From Poronia punctata (Eukaryota > Ascomycota > Sordariomycetes > Xylariales > Xylariaceae), in assembly GCA_022579005.1 (NCBI GenBank), contig MU401457.1:452716-516715 (forward strand): DNA of 64,000 bases, read 5' to 3'. The position numbers were made by a program, and so were the translations under genes. This document shows, one piece after another, positions 1 through 11,200 of this stretch; positions within the stretch are counted from its first letter, which is position 1, and every line of letters begins with the position of its first letter. The notes below the pieces were generated by a model. The model did not search any database and had not been told where the DNA came from. It worked only from the letters and a program-made list of their open reading frames with translations.

Positions 1-108
1 ACCTCACCTACTTAAAAATAACATGTCCGTTTTCAATTACTAAATTCGAGGGACAACAACATAATGTGAAGCCAGCCCATTCATTCCCGTCGGAAAGACA
101 AGAAAACG

Positions 109-180
109 GGTTTCCTAGTGTAATGGTTATCACAGTGGATTCTGATTCCACTAATCTGGGTTCGATTCCCAGGGAGACCT
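109..180 (+). tRNA. tRNA-Gln (anticodon CTG)
   Basis: A full cloverleaf can be folded by eye. The acceptor arm pairs GGTTTCC (109-115) with GGAGACC (173-179), with one T:G wobble. The anticodon stem GTGGA/TCCAC encloses the seven-base loop TTCTGAT, so the anticodon is CTG, which reads the glutamine codon CAG. The B box and T arm GGTTCGATTCC lie at 159-169, and T180 is the discriminator. There is no intron. A short T run (180-183) directly follows and is a likely Pol III stop, and an 11-T run at 221-231 could act as a backup. Confidence 0.95.
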
Positions 181-353
181 TTTCGTCTAGTTCGTCTAGG
201 ACCAAGACGTCTACGACTTCTTTTTTTTTTTGCTCAGAATATCTAGTAAAATACACATCTAAGGAAACCACATCCGCCCGCATTTTCATATACCTAGGTA
301 GGTGAACCAAAACGAAAGAACGTATAGCCCATCCAAAGAGAAAATTAGGTGGG

Positions 354-1700
354 TTACAGATTAGCCTTCGCTCTAGCCTTCGCCTTCTTCTTAGCCGTCT
401 TCAACTCCTCTTTAAACGCAAGGTCACCCAGAATCTCCTCGGAGCCACCGCCGACAACCATCATACGGAGATCACGGGTAATCTGCTCGACGCGACCACC
501 ACCGCCGGGTCCATCCCTCTGGTAAGCAACACCACCCATGACCTGCTGGGCCTCGCGCGCTGCGGCCTCGAGGATGCGACCGCCTGTGATCTTGGCCATG
601 GCAATAGGACCGGCGATGTCGCCACTCTGGAACCCGTTCTTCTTGATATGGTAGGCGATCTGTTCGATGCGCGCCCAGTGTGCCTCGATCTCGCGGGCGA
701 GATGGATGATCTTGTGACGGATGACCTGGTGTGCGACCAGGGGGACGCCAAAAGTCTCGCGTTCAAAGGCGTAGGCCAGTGCGGTGTTCAGACAGGTGCG
801 CGCTTTGCGGTTGCAACCGACGGCCATGACGAGTCGCTCGCTGTTGAAGTTGCTCATGATGTACTTGAACCCGGCGTTCTCGACCCCGATGAGGTGGTCG
901 ACGGGGACCTTGACGTTTTCCATTCGCACCCAGCTTGAGCCGCCGGCGTTTTGTCCGCTGTTGGCAATCTTCTGCACCGATACACCGGGCAGGGTCAGTG
1001 GCACGACAAGCAGGGAGATGCCCGCGAAGCCGGAGCCGCCCGTGCGAACGGCCGTCGTCATGTGCGTGGCCCAGGGGCTACCGGTGATCCACTTCTTGGT
1101 GCCGTTGACGACGTAGTGCGTGCCGTCGGCGCTCTTCTTGGCCGTCGTCTTGATGTTGCTGACGTCGCTACCGCCGCTCGGTTCGGTGATGCCCAGGCAA
1201 AAGTTAACCTCGCCGGTGAATAGGCCGGGAATCCATCGCTTCTTCTGGGCTTCGGTGCCATGGTTCAGGACGGGCGGCAAGCCGATGACGTTGGCACCAC
1301 CCGAAAGTGCCGTCGAAACACCACCTTCGACCCGAGACCCTTCATCGGTTAGGATGATCTTATGGAAAATGTCTAGCTCCGAGATGGGTATCCCTGCCAC
1401 CGTCTGGGCCGCGGCGGGCCGGTACTCCGGCGGTACCTCGAGCAGGCCCAATCCGGATTTGAGGTAGGATGCACGCGCCTCTGCCGGCACATCGCCTTTC
1501 GCTTCCCATTCTATCATGTTGGGGATAACATTCTCATCGAAGTACTTGCGTGCGTATGCCTGCAGCCTGCGGTGCGACTCGTTATAATAGGGCGAGTCCA
1601 ACGAGCCCAGCCAGGCTGGTTCGGCCCACGGCAATGCTTGCTCAGCCATCGTTGAAGTTTCTGGGGTATTAAGGGGCGAGATATACGGGTAGTCTGGCAA
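354..1700 (-). CDS. Acyl-CoA dehydrogenase family flavoprotein
   Basis: A 448-residue intron-free protein of normal length for the family, which oxidises acyl-CoA thioesters to 2-enoyl-CoA with FAD. Residues 168-178 (CLGITEPSGGS) form the FAD-binding signature of the middle beta domain. The C-terminal helical domain holds AREAQQVMGG and the terminal RDLRMMVVGGGSEEIL segment. The Glu that is catalytic in medium-chain enzymes is Gly here, but a Glu is present at residue 288 in NFNSERLVM, where isovaleryl-CoA and long-chain dehydrogenases carry theirs. An active enzyme of that arrangement is therefore expected. Met18 (1649) is an alternative start that resembles the N-terminus of fungal relatives. 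No targeting sequence is obvious, so mitochondrial or peroxisomal location is open. The substrate cannot be read from sequence. Confidence 0.93.
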   Translation of the reverse strand: MPDYPYISPLNTPETSTMAEQALPWAEPAWLGSLDSPYYNESHRRLQAYARKYFDENVIPNMIEWEAKGDVPAEARASYLKSGLGLLEVPPEYRPAAAQTVAGIPISELDIFHKIILTDEGSRVEGGVSTALSGGANVIGLPPVLNHGTEAQKKRWIPGLFTGEVNFCLGITEPSGGSDVSNIKTTAKKSADGTHYVVNGTKKWITGSPWATHMTTAVRTGGSGFAGISLLVVPLTLPGVSVQKIANSGQNAGGSSWVRMENVKVPVDHLIGVENAGFKYIMSNFNSERLVMAVGCNRKARTCLNTALAYAFERETFGVPLVAHQVIRHKIIHLAREIEAHWARIEQIAYHIKKNGFQSGDIAGPIAMAKITGGRILEAAAREAQQVMGGVAYQRDGPGGGGRVEQITRDLRMMVVGGGSEEILGDLAFKEELKTAKKKAKARAKANL

Positions 1701-3911
1701 GAGCGATCTTTGCTTCGTAACTCTTTGTATGTTTCCACCCTGAAGACACAGAAGGATACGAAATAATACGAGAGAGGACGGTCAATCTAAAAAGGTGTGA
1801 GGCACACATGTTACCCGGACGCGTTGGTGGAGAGACCATGGACGTCCGGCGTGCCGAGGCAATTTCCATTTCAGCATTAGAACAACGCTATGATTGGCCA
1901 TTGCAAACACCCCTTGCACATCCCAGATTGTATGAATAGACGGCCAATTCTTAAGATAAATGGAATAGAATGGCAACCGAATTGTTATACGTGTACGTAC
2001 CTAGCCGCTGATAGGTTTTCTACGTACTGAATACGAGAAACAGCGGGCGATATCATCCTGAAGCCGGGAAAATTATTCGCATCTTTTACCTTGGTCTTCT
2101 GAGTCCTAGCATGCCAAGGCGCTTGTTAACTTGAGACTTGAAAACGACAAACGTGATTGCTTGATAGCCGAGATGTGGATTGGCATGTTACCGTTACCTC
2201 TATACGTGCATTCGTGATACCCTCCATGCCAATCGCGTGGGAAGAGGAAAAGTGAAGAAGTGACGAAAAGATAGAAAATAACTGTGTTTCATCAACACAC
2301 CAAACAGGAGATGACATCAAAATGGGCCTGACAGATGGGTAACGTATGTACGTAAGGCGCTTACCTCGGTCTCTTGATTTACTTGGAGTATAGGTAGCCG
2401 CGACTGGAGGTAAGTAGGGAGGTAGTCAGTGGTCACAGTTATTACTTGATCAGTTGACTCCGACTACCACCCGGGGCAACGGTTTTTCAAAGCAAAGACT
2501 TTGCAGGGTTCCATGACGGCTGGAACCGCAGCACACAGCCTACAACCTAGCCGCAAATATCCTAGCGAGGCCTATAATAGGTATCAGGATCTACACGTAA
2601 ACGTATGGAACGGGTAGATTTGGGTAGACTATGTCGGTGATAAGGTGTGGAATAATGCTGACATGCAACGCCTCCGATTCCTCGCGGGGAACCGGAAGAT
2701 AGAAGCTTATTACAATGCACCAATTGTATATCGTGCTTTCGTCTTGGTCGCTGACTGTCAGCTAAACTAGAGGATATTTTTCTTCCGATACGGCAATCGA
2801 GATAGACACTCTACTATGGCCTTCCGGGATTACCTATCTATGATTGGCTTGATGGTGTTTAGTCAGGACTCTGGAGCTTGTTGCTGCCTGGGAACCTCAT
2901 AGCACACTAAGCAGGTAGAAAGCGTGAAAACTGCGTGTATCATCTAGGATTCGTGCAGTACAAGGTGGGTAGTAAGGCAGATGGTCAATTGTGACCTTTT
3001 GGTAACACTGGGGGATAGTAATTCCAGACGCACCTTTATGTACTCGTATGAGTAGATACCATAGTGACGTATATAATGAAGAGCGAGTTTATCAAAAGGA
3101 AGGAAGGCTGGCCAGTGACAGGGGAGATTCGGAGAAGGGACGGGAATAACGACCTTATCTATGAAGAGCACCTACCTAAAGCATGGTCCTTCTCTGGCCC
3201 CTCTTTTCAACCACTGCATCCCTCGAACTGCCTCTAAATAGGACCATGGTAAGGCAAGGTATGCCAAAGGATCGGGTTCTATGTCGCCCAGATTAGTAAC
3301 ATGGACATGGTAGAACTCCAAAGGTACGACTGAATTGGGGGCCAATGCTACCTTGTGATGGGACGAAGACCGATTCAGCTGAATATCCCCTGTGGAAAGC
3401 ACTATAAATACATTATACCCTGCATCCGCCCCCACAAGATGAAGGTGAAGAATATCAAAACAGCTGCAACTGCGTTCCAGATGCGACTTCTACAGACATA
3501 CATGCATGCATATGAGGTAGGTATATCGTGTGACTTTGGAAGTTACCTATGCCTCGTTTCATATACCCACCTTCCTACCCAAACATCATTGCCATAAGTA
3601 CCTCTTTTCTTGAACTTGAGTCCTTTATAGCCTCGTATAGGAGGGATACCAGCAATGACATGTTCCCGGATCGACTGCCTGCTAAGTCAGGCCTTACGAA
3701 CACCCGGATTAGGTTGATAAATGCCAATAAGCGGCAAAGGGGGCTATCGTAAACGTGTCCATCATAAACGGGTCGACTAAGATGCAAGGTAAAGTCAACC
3801 TCTTGTCCATTGCCTCGGGACCGGAGGAATCCGTCAGCAGCGAAATAAATCAAAGCTCCCCTCCTTCATCTCTTTTTATTACCAAATATTTCACTACACG
3901 TCTTCGCCACG
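1701..3911. other. Intergenic region, no gene seen
   Basis: About 2.2 kb without a convincing coding region. The open frames here are short, lack codon structure and match no family I know. It contains the promoter of the acyl-CoA dehydrogenase at its left end and that of the small membrane protein at its right end. Confidence 0.6.
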
Positions 3912-4394
3912 ATGCCTTTGATACACCCCCATCCACCATCTTACCACCAGCTCGGACCCGTGCGGTCCTCGATCCATTCCCACTTCAAGCGTACCGAGGA
4001 TGTTCAAGTTGTAGCCTTTGCCGCCACACTAGGGGGAGTCGTCTTCATCGTTTTAAGCGTCTTCTTACTCATGATGTATCGCCAGATGCGATGGGAACGT
4101 GTCCAGTCTCTGATAAAGAAGAGTAAAGAGGATACGACAGAAAAGAAGCCCGACACCGAGCCGAAGCCGAAGCCGGAGCTAGCTTGCGATTCCTCAGTCG
4201 CCAGATACGAGATGGACGGCAGAGAAGAACCCCGAGAGCTTCCCGAGAAGAAGGAGGGGAGACCGCATGAGGTGCCGGGTGTTGAAATTGTGCCTATAGA
4301 ACTACCTGGCGATATGCCGCCTAGGTTCCAGTTGCAGGATGCTCCCTATCGGGAGAAAGAGGAAGACCAGTTGACGATATCGAAGATTACATAG
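3912..4394 (+). CDS. Small single-pass membrane protein, function unknown
   Basis: A 160-residue open frame with a good fungal start context (CGCCACGATGCC). Residues 1-30 are polar. Residues about 33-55 form one hydrophobic helix (VAFAATLGGVVFIVLSVFLL), followed by positively charged MMYRQMRWERVQ. This suggests a membrane-anchored protein with a cytosolic tail under the positive-inside rule. The tail is highly charged, rich in Lys, Glu and Pro, and probably disordered, and it ends in TISKIT. There is no cleavable signal peptide or recognised domain. Membrane helix plus composition make it a likely real gene, but a missed intron at either end cannot be excluded. Confidence 0.6.
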   Translation: MPLIHPHPPSYHQLGPVRSSIHSHFKRTEDVQVVAFAATLGGVVFIVLSVFLLMMYRQMRWERVQSLIKKSKEDTTEKKPDTEPKPKPELACDSSVARYEMDGREEPRELPEKKEGRPHEVPGVEIVPIELPGDMPPRFQLQDAPYREKEEDQLTISKIT

Positions 4395-5963
4395 ACGTTC
4401 TCAATCAACAACCCGACATACACTTCTACCGCGTCTCGCATTGACCTATGCATATTATAAGAGCATAGGCCGATACAGTGTGCCCGCGTTGCATGTTCTA
4501 CCGATATCTTACCCGGACCACCATCAGCTTTCTTTTATCCCCACTTTCTCTCATAAGAGCCATCAGAAAAGGGCATGGGCATACCAGAGGTGCAGCGTAC
4601 TCCTTATCCTCTAGACCTCTGCGAGGCCCTCACGGTAGTCATAGCTTGTGTGGCGCCCCAGACCTCTACCCGCTCACTGTGTCTGGGAGGGTATCGTACC
4701 CTCTAAGGTGTTGGGCTGCGTGTTACAGTTCTACTACTAGTGGGTCTGACCGTCTTGGAGCTTGATATCCTCGACCCGAGATATCTCAAGTCGGACTCTA
4801 CATCATCACTTGCTCCCGAAGCATATCCAAGGCAAGCTAGGAGACTTGCCTTTGCTGTCGGGGTACCGATACAATCTTTCCTGGGGCCACTACGTTCTGG
4901 GTCGCTCTCCATCACCCTCGGACATCGCCTTGCTCGGTCCAGTGTCCACGAATTAGGGCGGCATGCCCTTCTCGACATGCCCAAGAGCTACCGATGTATA
5001 CATGCTTGATTATTCTACACGCGGTCACCAACAAGTAATGCATCGTCACCTAATCATCTACGGTAGAGCTTTGCGTCCCTTCGCCCTACTGTTGCGACTT
5101 CGCGCAAAGTCTTGTTCAGCCCTATTTGGATGGAACCATCATCCTCATGTCAGTCTGCGCCTAGTTGCTCGGGCCCGCATTGTTTGAAACGGGAAGACTC
5201 TAGGCGACAAGACTGAAAACGCAACCATGTACGCGGCCCGGCGTAGGATCATAAATCAGGAGCGTCTGTGCATTTAAAAAGGTTAGGTGACTTTACGTAT
5301 CTTTGAGCGCGCCCCATACTGCCACCTCTGATGTCTCTCGAAAGAACTCACAAGTCCAAGCCAGCCGAGAGGATGGGGCGAGAATGTTGGATGCTGATTT
5401 TCGAGGCAGAGGTAGATGCAATATCGCGGCGGACCTCTTACAGAGAACGGCTACAGATAAGCTCGACTTGGGATTATATTTCAATTTCAGGGTAATCGGA
5501 GATGGAGTTGATGTTTTTGGAAATAAACTCGGCCTTCTTTTAACCCTCGAGAGGTAGGGGAAACTAGTGAATGACTTAAGCCTCGGAACATGACTGGCCT
5601 TAAGTAAGAATGGACGAGGCGAGGGGGTTATCGTTTGTGGAAAGAAGACTACGGTAAAACAAACTCGACTTTCCGTCAGCTTGGACAAATGATAGTGTAC
5701 CTTGTCTCAATATTTTAAGCAGTGTGAAATATCCGGCATAGTTGATGCCCGCTTTTGAGGGAGCTATGTAAGCCTTACTATACCCAAGAATACGATAGTC
5801 GAATCTAATAGTGTTCTCGTCATGCCGGCTTTGCATTGATGTATACATGAGCCTGTCGTTCCTTTAATAGGCACATCTCCAATACATTAAGCATTCTTAT
5901 AAATACATGAGGTTAGTGTAGTCTGGAAAAGAGACAACCCACTTCACTTCACATCCCCTCAAT
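4395..5963. other. Intergenic region, no gene seen
   Basis: Roughly 1.6 kb. Opposing open frames at 5293-5688 (minus) and 5303-5557 (plus) overlap one another and neither resembles a known protein. Otherwise this is the 3' flank of mdm12 on the right and of the small membrane protein on the left. Confidence 0.5.
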
Positions 5964-7628
5964 TCAAACCAAAAAGGTCCAAAAGCTGGGATACACAAAC
6001 TCCTCTTCAAAAATACGCCTCACTTGCTCGAGAACAAACTTCTCCACCTTTCCGACGTTCTTCAGACTCTGTTTCGTCCCCTCGCGCAAACCAATCTCGC
6101 TCTCTACGCGGATTTCTTGAAGTAAACCCCCCATTCTCCCTCTCCCTCTCGATGCCGGAGTTCTTTCTTCGGCTGTGGGGGGTCCTGCTCCCATTCCGAA
6201 TCCGGCGCCTAGACCGAGACCTACTCTGGCTGTGCCTGTTGTTGCTGGTGCTGGTGCTGTTCCAGTTGCTGTACTTTGTTTATTATCGACACCGTTATTA
6301 TTGTTGTTGTTGTTGTTGTTTTTAATGTCATTCTCGCCCTGATCATCTTCATCGTCGAAACCGTCGTCTTCACCAACAGCGGCAAGGGCATCGTCCGGAC
6401 TCAAAAAGCAGAAATGGACGCGTTTGCGAATATACGCCACTACGCCCACGCCGTCAAATGTGAGGCCTGTGATGTTTAGTTTTACCGGGATGCCGACGAA
6501 TGAGGGCATGGGGTAGTCGAGGAGGATCTCGGCTGTTAGTTCTAGACGGATGTCGCCTGCGTATCGGATGCGGAAGACGGCTTGCATGTCGTCGGGACGG
6601 GGTTCTTGGTGAGGTTTCTTTTGTTGTTCGTCTTTTTGTTGCTGGGGAAGGGGAGGGGGAGAAGGGGATTTATCGTCTTCGATGGCTGAGCCTGTTAGAT
6701 TGTATGCTGCTGCTGTGCTTCCTTTGTCGCGCGTTGGAGGTCTTGATGGACCGTTCGAGGTGGGCGCCAAGGTTGACACGCTGTGTTTTTCTCGAAGAAG
6801 ATTCTGCGGTAATGGGGAGAGTTGGGGGCTGGGCATTTCGCCTATGGATATTGAACCTTGGGAGAGATGTCTGCTGTGCCCTCCGCGGCCGTTGGGACGA
6901 GAACTACCGCTTGCACTTGCGCTTCCGCTCACGTTGCCGCTGCCGCCGCCGTGGTGGCCGTGACCAGGTCCTAATCCATACGTGGAATCGAGCCAGCCGT
7001 TGAGATGTTGTGCACCCGCGACAGCCGCAAGTGGTGTCTGCGCGCCGGACCAGCCGGGTCCAGAGCTGAGTTTCGACTGGAAATAATGCATCTTCGACGG
7101 CCCGGGCGTCAGGCCGAGAAAAGGCGTGGGTAAATCGGGCGCCCCCAACGTATTCCGTAGACCCGCGCTATGGACATGAGGTGGGAAAAACCCGTCTGCG
7201 AAAGGTGTGCTGGTGCCACTTCGACCCATACTAGGAAAAACCCCGCCATCACCGATTCTACCCTCCCGTTCTCTCAGCTCGTTCCTCCTCCTGCGTTCCG
7301 CTACCCTAATCGTATCGGGCACATCCTCTTCCCCATCCTCCATCACCACGAATTCTCCCTCTCCTTCTTCTTCCTCTTCTTCCTCCTCCTCCTCCTCCTC
7401 TTCATCGTACTCATCCTCGTAAAAATCCGGTAGGGGATCACATATATCCTTCAACACGATCTTGGGCGGTATGTTCCCAAACGCGAACTCGTGCACCGTG
7501 ACGGACTTGATGAAGCGCGGTAGAGGCACGGCTTGGAATTTGACGTGGATGAAGTCGCGGATGCGCTCTGCCAGTTCTGCGCCATCCGGTCCGCCCGTTA
7601 ACGTTTCCCAGTTTAGATCTATTGACAT
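5964..7628 (-). CDS. mdm12: Mdm12, ERMES complex subunit
   Basis: A 554-residue intron-free protein recognised from its N-terminus (SIDLNWETL, then [23 protein letters not shown]) and its C-terminus ([15 protein letters not shown]). Mdm12 is the cytosolic SMP-domain subunit of the ER-mitochondria encounter structure and bridges Mmm1 in the ER to Mdm34/Mdm10 in the mitochondrial outer membrane for phospholipid transfer. The SMP domain is split: residues 1-75 and about 355-554 are the conserved parts. Between them lies a long low-complexity insert with an acidic Glu run, a Gly/Ser/His-rich stretch and an Asn run (encoded at about 6296-6323). The inserts make it longer than yeast Mdm12. The start at 7628 is fixed by the conserved MSIDLNW. 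Confidence 0.95.
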   Translation of the reverse strand: MSIDLNWETLTGGPDGAELAERIRDFIHVKFQAVPLPRFIKSVTVHEFAFGNIPPKIVLKDICDPLPDFYEDEYDEEEEEEEEEEEEEGEGEFVVMEDGEEDVPDTIRVAERRRRNELREREGRIGDGGVFPSMGRSGTSTPFADGFFPPHVHSAGLRNTLGAPDLPTPFLGLTPGPSKMHYFQSKLSSGPGWSGAQTPLAAVAGAQHLNGWLDSTYGLGPGHGHHGGGSGNVSGSASASGSSRPNGRGGHSRHLSQGSISIGEMPSPQLSPLPQNLLREKHSVSTLAPTSNGPSRPPTRDKGSTAAAYNLTGSAIEDDKSPSPPPLPQQQKDEQQKKPHQEPRPDDMQAVFRIRYAGDIRLELTAEILLDYPMPSFVGIPVKLNITGLTFDGVGVVAYIRKRVHFCFLSPDDALAAVGEDDGFDDEDDQGENDIKNNNNNNNNNGVDNKQSTATGTAPAPATTGTARVGLGLGAGFGMGAGPPTAEERTPASRGRGRMGGLLQEIRVESEIGLREGTKQSLKNVGKVEKFVLEQVRRIFEEEFVYPSFWTFLV

Positions 7629-8056
7629 TTTCTGGACGGGGCCGCGCTCATTGCTCCACTTGTCTGTAGATTCTTTTATCAGGCGGTGTGATGCGCTTGC
7701 TATGATGCGATGCGATAATGAGATGCGTTATGTTCCGGATCACTGGGGCGTTGGCGTCCGATGGTTTAATCTCCTATGTATTTCTCGAACCTGAGGGAGA
7801 TGTCATATAGTTTTGATATCATGTAAAGAATGAGATGAGATGAGATGTCGATCGTGTCTAAATCATGGATACCTAGATTTGTTGGGTGTTGAGTGTATTC
7901 TGTTCAACATATTTCGCGGCAGGAGAACGGCCAACCCACACACAGAGCATATTCACGCTAACTTTCACTTTTAGTGGGGGACCACCCACTGTATTTTAGG
8001 TGCTGTCAAACTACTTACGGATCGGCTTTTGGCTCCCAAGATGAAGATTTCAAGTA
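7629..8056. other. mdm12 upstream region and retrotransposon flank
   Basis: Normal-GC sequence holding the mdm12 promoter. No gene is seen. It shows no AT shift until the LTR begins, so RIP did not spread visibly into this flank. Confidence 0.6.
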
Positions 8057-8061
8057 CTGCT
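8057..8061. repeat. Target-site duplication, left copy (CTGCT)
   Basis: CTGCT directly precedes the left LTR, and an identical CTGCT follows the right LTR at 15337-15341. A 5-bp duplication fits a Ty3/gypsy integrase and fixes the element boundaries. Confidence 0.85.
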
Positions 8062-8310
8062 AGAAATGATAGGAGATCTGCAAGGGGAATCAGAAAATGG
8101 GAAACAAGGTAATCTATTCTCTATGTATTTCTCAAAATGTAAATAATACAATAAGTACCCTCTAGAATAAGGTTTAGGTAGGTCTGATAATAAAAAGGGT
8201 TACGACCTAAAATAATAGGTATAAGGGAAGTAATAGCCCCTCCTTTTTTATTAAAGTAGGTTCGAAGGATTAGATCCTCTTTCCTGCTAAATTTACACCC
8301 TTACCAAGCT
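8062..8310 (-). repeat. 3' LTR of the Ty3/gypsy element
   Basis: A 249-bp repeat that aligns without gaps to 15088-15336. I count about 29 differences, all C/T or G/A. Up to about 8165 this copy keeps the G or C at differing sites; past about 8190, toward the element interior, it nearly always carries A or T. The ends are AG...CT, not the usual TG...CA. Confidence 0.93.
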
Positions 8311-9299
8311 AATAAAATAGAACAAAAAAAGTGCAGCGCCCCCGCTATAATAATAAAGAAAAATAAAACTACTAGATTATTTTAACTAGATACTAGCTCT
8401 TATTAGTAAAAAAAGATCTTTTATAGTACGTAGGTAGCTCTCCTTTAGCTTAAAAACTTTTAGTAAATCTTTATAATAGTTATATAGAGCTGTTAGTAAG
8501 CTATCTAAATTTATTAAATAAAATAACAGTTTTTTAAAGTGTCTTTTAACAACAAATAAACCTTTTTAGCAAGGTATTAACTTTTAAGGTTTGCTGTCTT
8601 ATAATAGCATAACAAAGTTATCAACCTAAATTCTAAAGATTTTTATATTATACTAGTGCTTTTAAAGCTCTTGTTTAATGTCTATCTCCTTTAAGATCCT
8701 CTTACGCAAAGCTTGCAAGCTTATTATTAAGTAATCCCAAGATCATAAAAGCTTATTTTTAAATAGTAAAATAAACTTTCCTAAAGCTAGTAAGCTCTTT
8801 AGGTCTTTTTAGTCTGCTAATAAAAATTGTGCTTTTAAAAGTTTATAAGGTAAAATACTATATAGTATTTCTATAGAAGACAATCTAACAAATCCTATAA
8901 CTTGTTTATTATATTAAGCAACTACTATTAGCAAACGTTAGTCCTAGTTATTAAATCTTTTGCCTTTAAGTATAAGCTTTTTAAAAATCTGTTATAAGAT
9001 TTTTATATAAGCTTTAATTATGCTAACTAACTTGTAAGATCTTAATAGTACATTTACTAGCTTAGTGCTAAATCTCTTTAGTATATAACTAAAAGTCTTT
9101 AAAATAAATGCTCCTTTAAGATTAGCATAAATACTTAATAATATTATGCTTACAAAATGTATTTATTTAGTTACCTTTTTCTTAGCTATAAGTTTTAAGC
9201 AATCCTTTGTTTTAAATGCCTAAGCAAAACAACTAAAATAGTTAACTATTAAAAAATAGTATTAGTTCTTATCCTTAGTCCTAAGAAATAGTTTAATAA

Positions 9300-11200
9300 A
9301 GTTTATAATAATTATATAAAATAGTGCTTTTATAGTAACTAGAAAATTAAAAGCTTTTAAAACTGCTAAACTAAATTTAGCGCATCTTATACATTTAGCA
9401 CAATAATCCTGTATATTTTTTGCTATAGTAGGCCAGTACACTAACTTATTTAACTTATCTATTATTATTTAAATAAAAAAATAACTAGCTTAATTATAAG
9501 CTAGTTACAAAGCTTAAGCAACCTTATCTTAATATAAACAATGCTGCTATATGCTTTTTTAGCAATATTTAAGCATATTATTACGTATTCGGTAGCTTTA
9601 AGATTTTTGTAAAAGGATCCTTTTGCTTAAACAATCTAAGAGATTACAATACCCCTTCTTTAAAAGCTTATAAATGTTAGCATACTATAGTTTAAATCTA
9701 TACTTAGCCAACTTATTATAATAATAATATAATATCTTAGTTAAAAGATTGCTAATAGTACTATTTTAAGCTTTTTTATTTAGTTAACTAGGTGCTTTCT
9801 AATCTAGCAAATTTTAAAATCTACCTAGTTTATTAGTTCACTTCTATAAAAAGCAAGCATATAATTTAACTTTATTTAATTAAGCAGTTGCGTTATATCT
9901 AGCTTAAACAAAAGCTTTAGCCTTAGCTTTTAAAAGCTTTAAAAGTACATTTTTATATTTTCTTTTTTTATTTTTCTAGATCTACTTCCTAGTATAATTT
10001 GTCTTTTTAAGCCCTTTTAGCATACTAATACTATTACAATTCTCTGTCTTAAAAATTGTTTTAAATAAGGCATTAGCTGCCTTGTTCTTTTCTCTCTTAA
10101 TATACTTAATCTAAATATTTAGTTGCTAGAGCTTGTTAGCCTACTAGGCATATATCCTTTTATAATATATTAAATTAATAAAAAACGTTAAAGGCTTATA
10201 GTTTATATAAATAATTAACTAAACTTTAAGTAGTATAATAAAGTACTAAACATAGTAGCAAAGAAGCTTTATAATAACTAAAAGCTTTTGTTTGTAAGTA
10301 CTATAATTCTATTAGGTCTTTATAAATAAAAAGCTGTTATATACTAGTAGTACGTTAATGCCCTCTTAGATCTAAGTAATCAGAAATTTTCCTTTAAACC
10401 TTAAAGCATTTATAAATTTATTTACAGCTTAATTAAACATATGCCTATATATTTTAACTACTACAAATGCTCTTATCTTTAAAAAATTAAAAAATAAAGC
10501 TTTTGCTAGCCCTTATCTCTATATAACTAACCTAGTTAGTTTAGTTAAAAGTTTAGCTATTTTAGAATAGTTTTTTATCTACTTACAAGTATATTTAACA
10601 GTCCCTAGAAACAATTTAATAGCAATTTAATCCTTAAGTACCAGCTATAATCTAATCTTTTTACTCTATTTAAGAATTACTTACAAGATTTTATAGATTT
10701 AATAAAGTACTTTTAAGGCGACTATTTTAGTAAACCCTAAATATACCTTTTTAAAAGACAATTTTAATATTGCCTAGGAGATCTTTAAAAAAAAACAGTG
10801 CTTAATAAATTTTTATTAACTACAAAAGTCAAAATATAATAAAAAAATATTATTTATATAAAAAAATATAAGCACTAGCTCTTTAAAAGCTTAAGGCTAT
10901 AGTAACAAGTTCTCTAAATCTAGCCTTAAGATTAGTCTTAAAGCTATTTTTATAAGCTCTATTATTAAAAAAGCTAAAGTTTATGATCCTTATAGCATTC
11001 TAGTTAGTTATATTTACAAAAATCTTAGTACTAAAAACGTAAACATATAACAATATAGTAAATAGATCGGTATAACTTAAAATGTATGCTTTAAATTAAA
11101 TTTTAAAAAGCTTTTAGCGCTTAGGTTACTAAAGTAGTTATATATATTTGCTATTAAAGGCATTTTAATACTTAGCATGTTTTCTTTTACGTTTTAATAG
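9300..11200 (-). pseudogene. pol: Degenerate gypsy pol: reverse transcriptase, RNase H, integrase
   Basis: A single minus-strand frame (codons beginning at positions divisible by three) can be followed from 11160 to about 9360 through TAA/TAG stops. From 5' to 3': PLIANIYNYFSN and FLKFNLKHTF (RT finger/palm, 11160-11080); YINNIF at 10860-10843 where RT has Y-x-D-D, so both catalytic Asp codons now read Asn; FLGTVKYTCK..IKNYSK (connection, 10611 onward); NYSTYKQKLL (RNase H, about 10308); YINYKPLTFF where gypsy RNase H has TDHKPL; IKYIKREKNKAANAL (about 10080). The integrase zinc-binding segment follows: VYWPTIAKNIQDYC then C at 9402, 9393 and 9384. A downstream IINFIKLF aligns with the integrase core IxxDFI, again Asp to Asn. 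It cannot be functional. Confidence 0.9.

Noticed and set aside
8..310. Opposing open frames across the tRNA-Gln region
   Set aside because: They overlap the tRNA and each other, and have no protein-like features.
5293..5688. 131-codon minus frame and 84-codon plus frame in the same place
   Set aside because: Mutually antisense, no recognisable domain, no supporting splice or start context; could not choose either as a gene.
7170..7433. Ser- or Phe-rich plus-strand frames
   Set aside because: Antisense shadows of the poly-Glu tract of mdm12.
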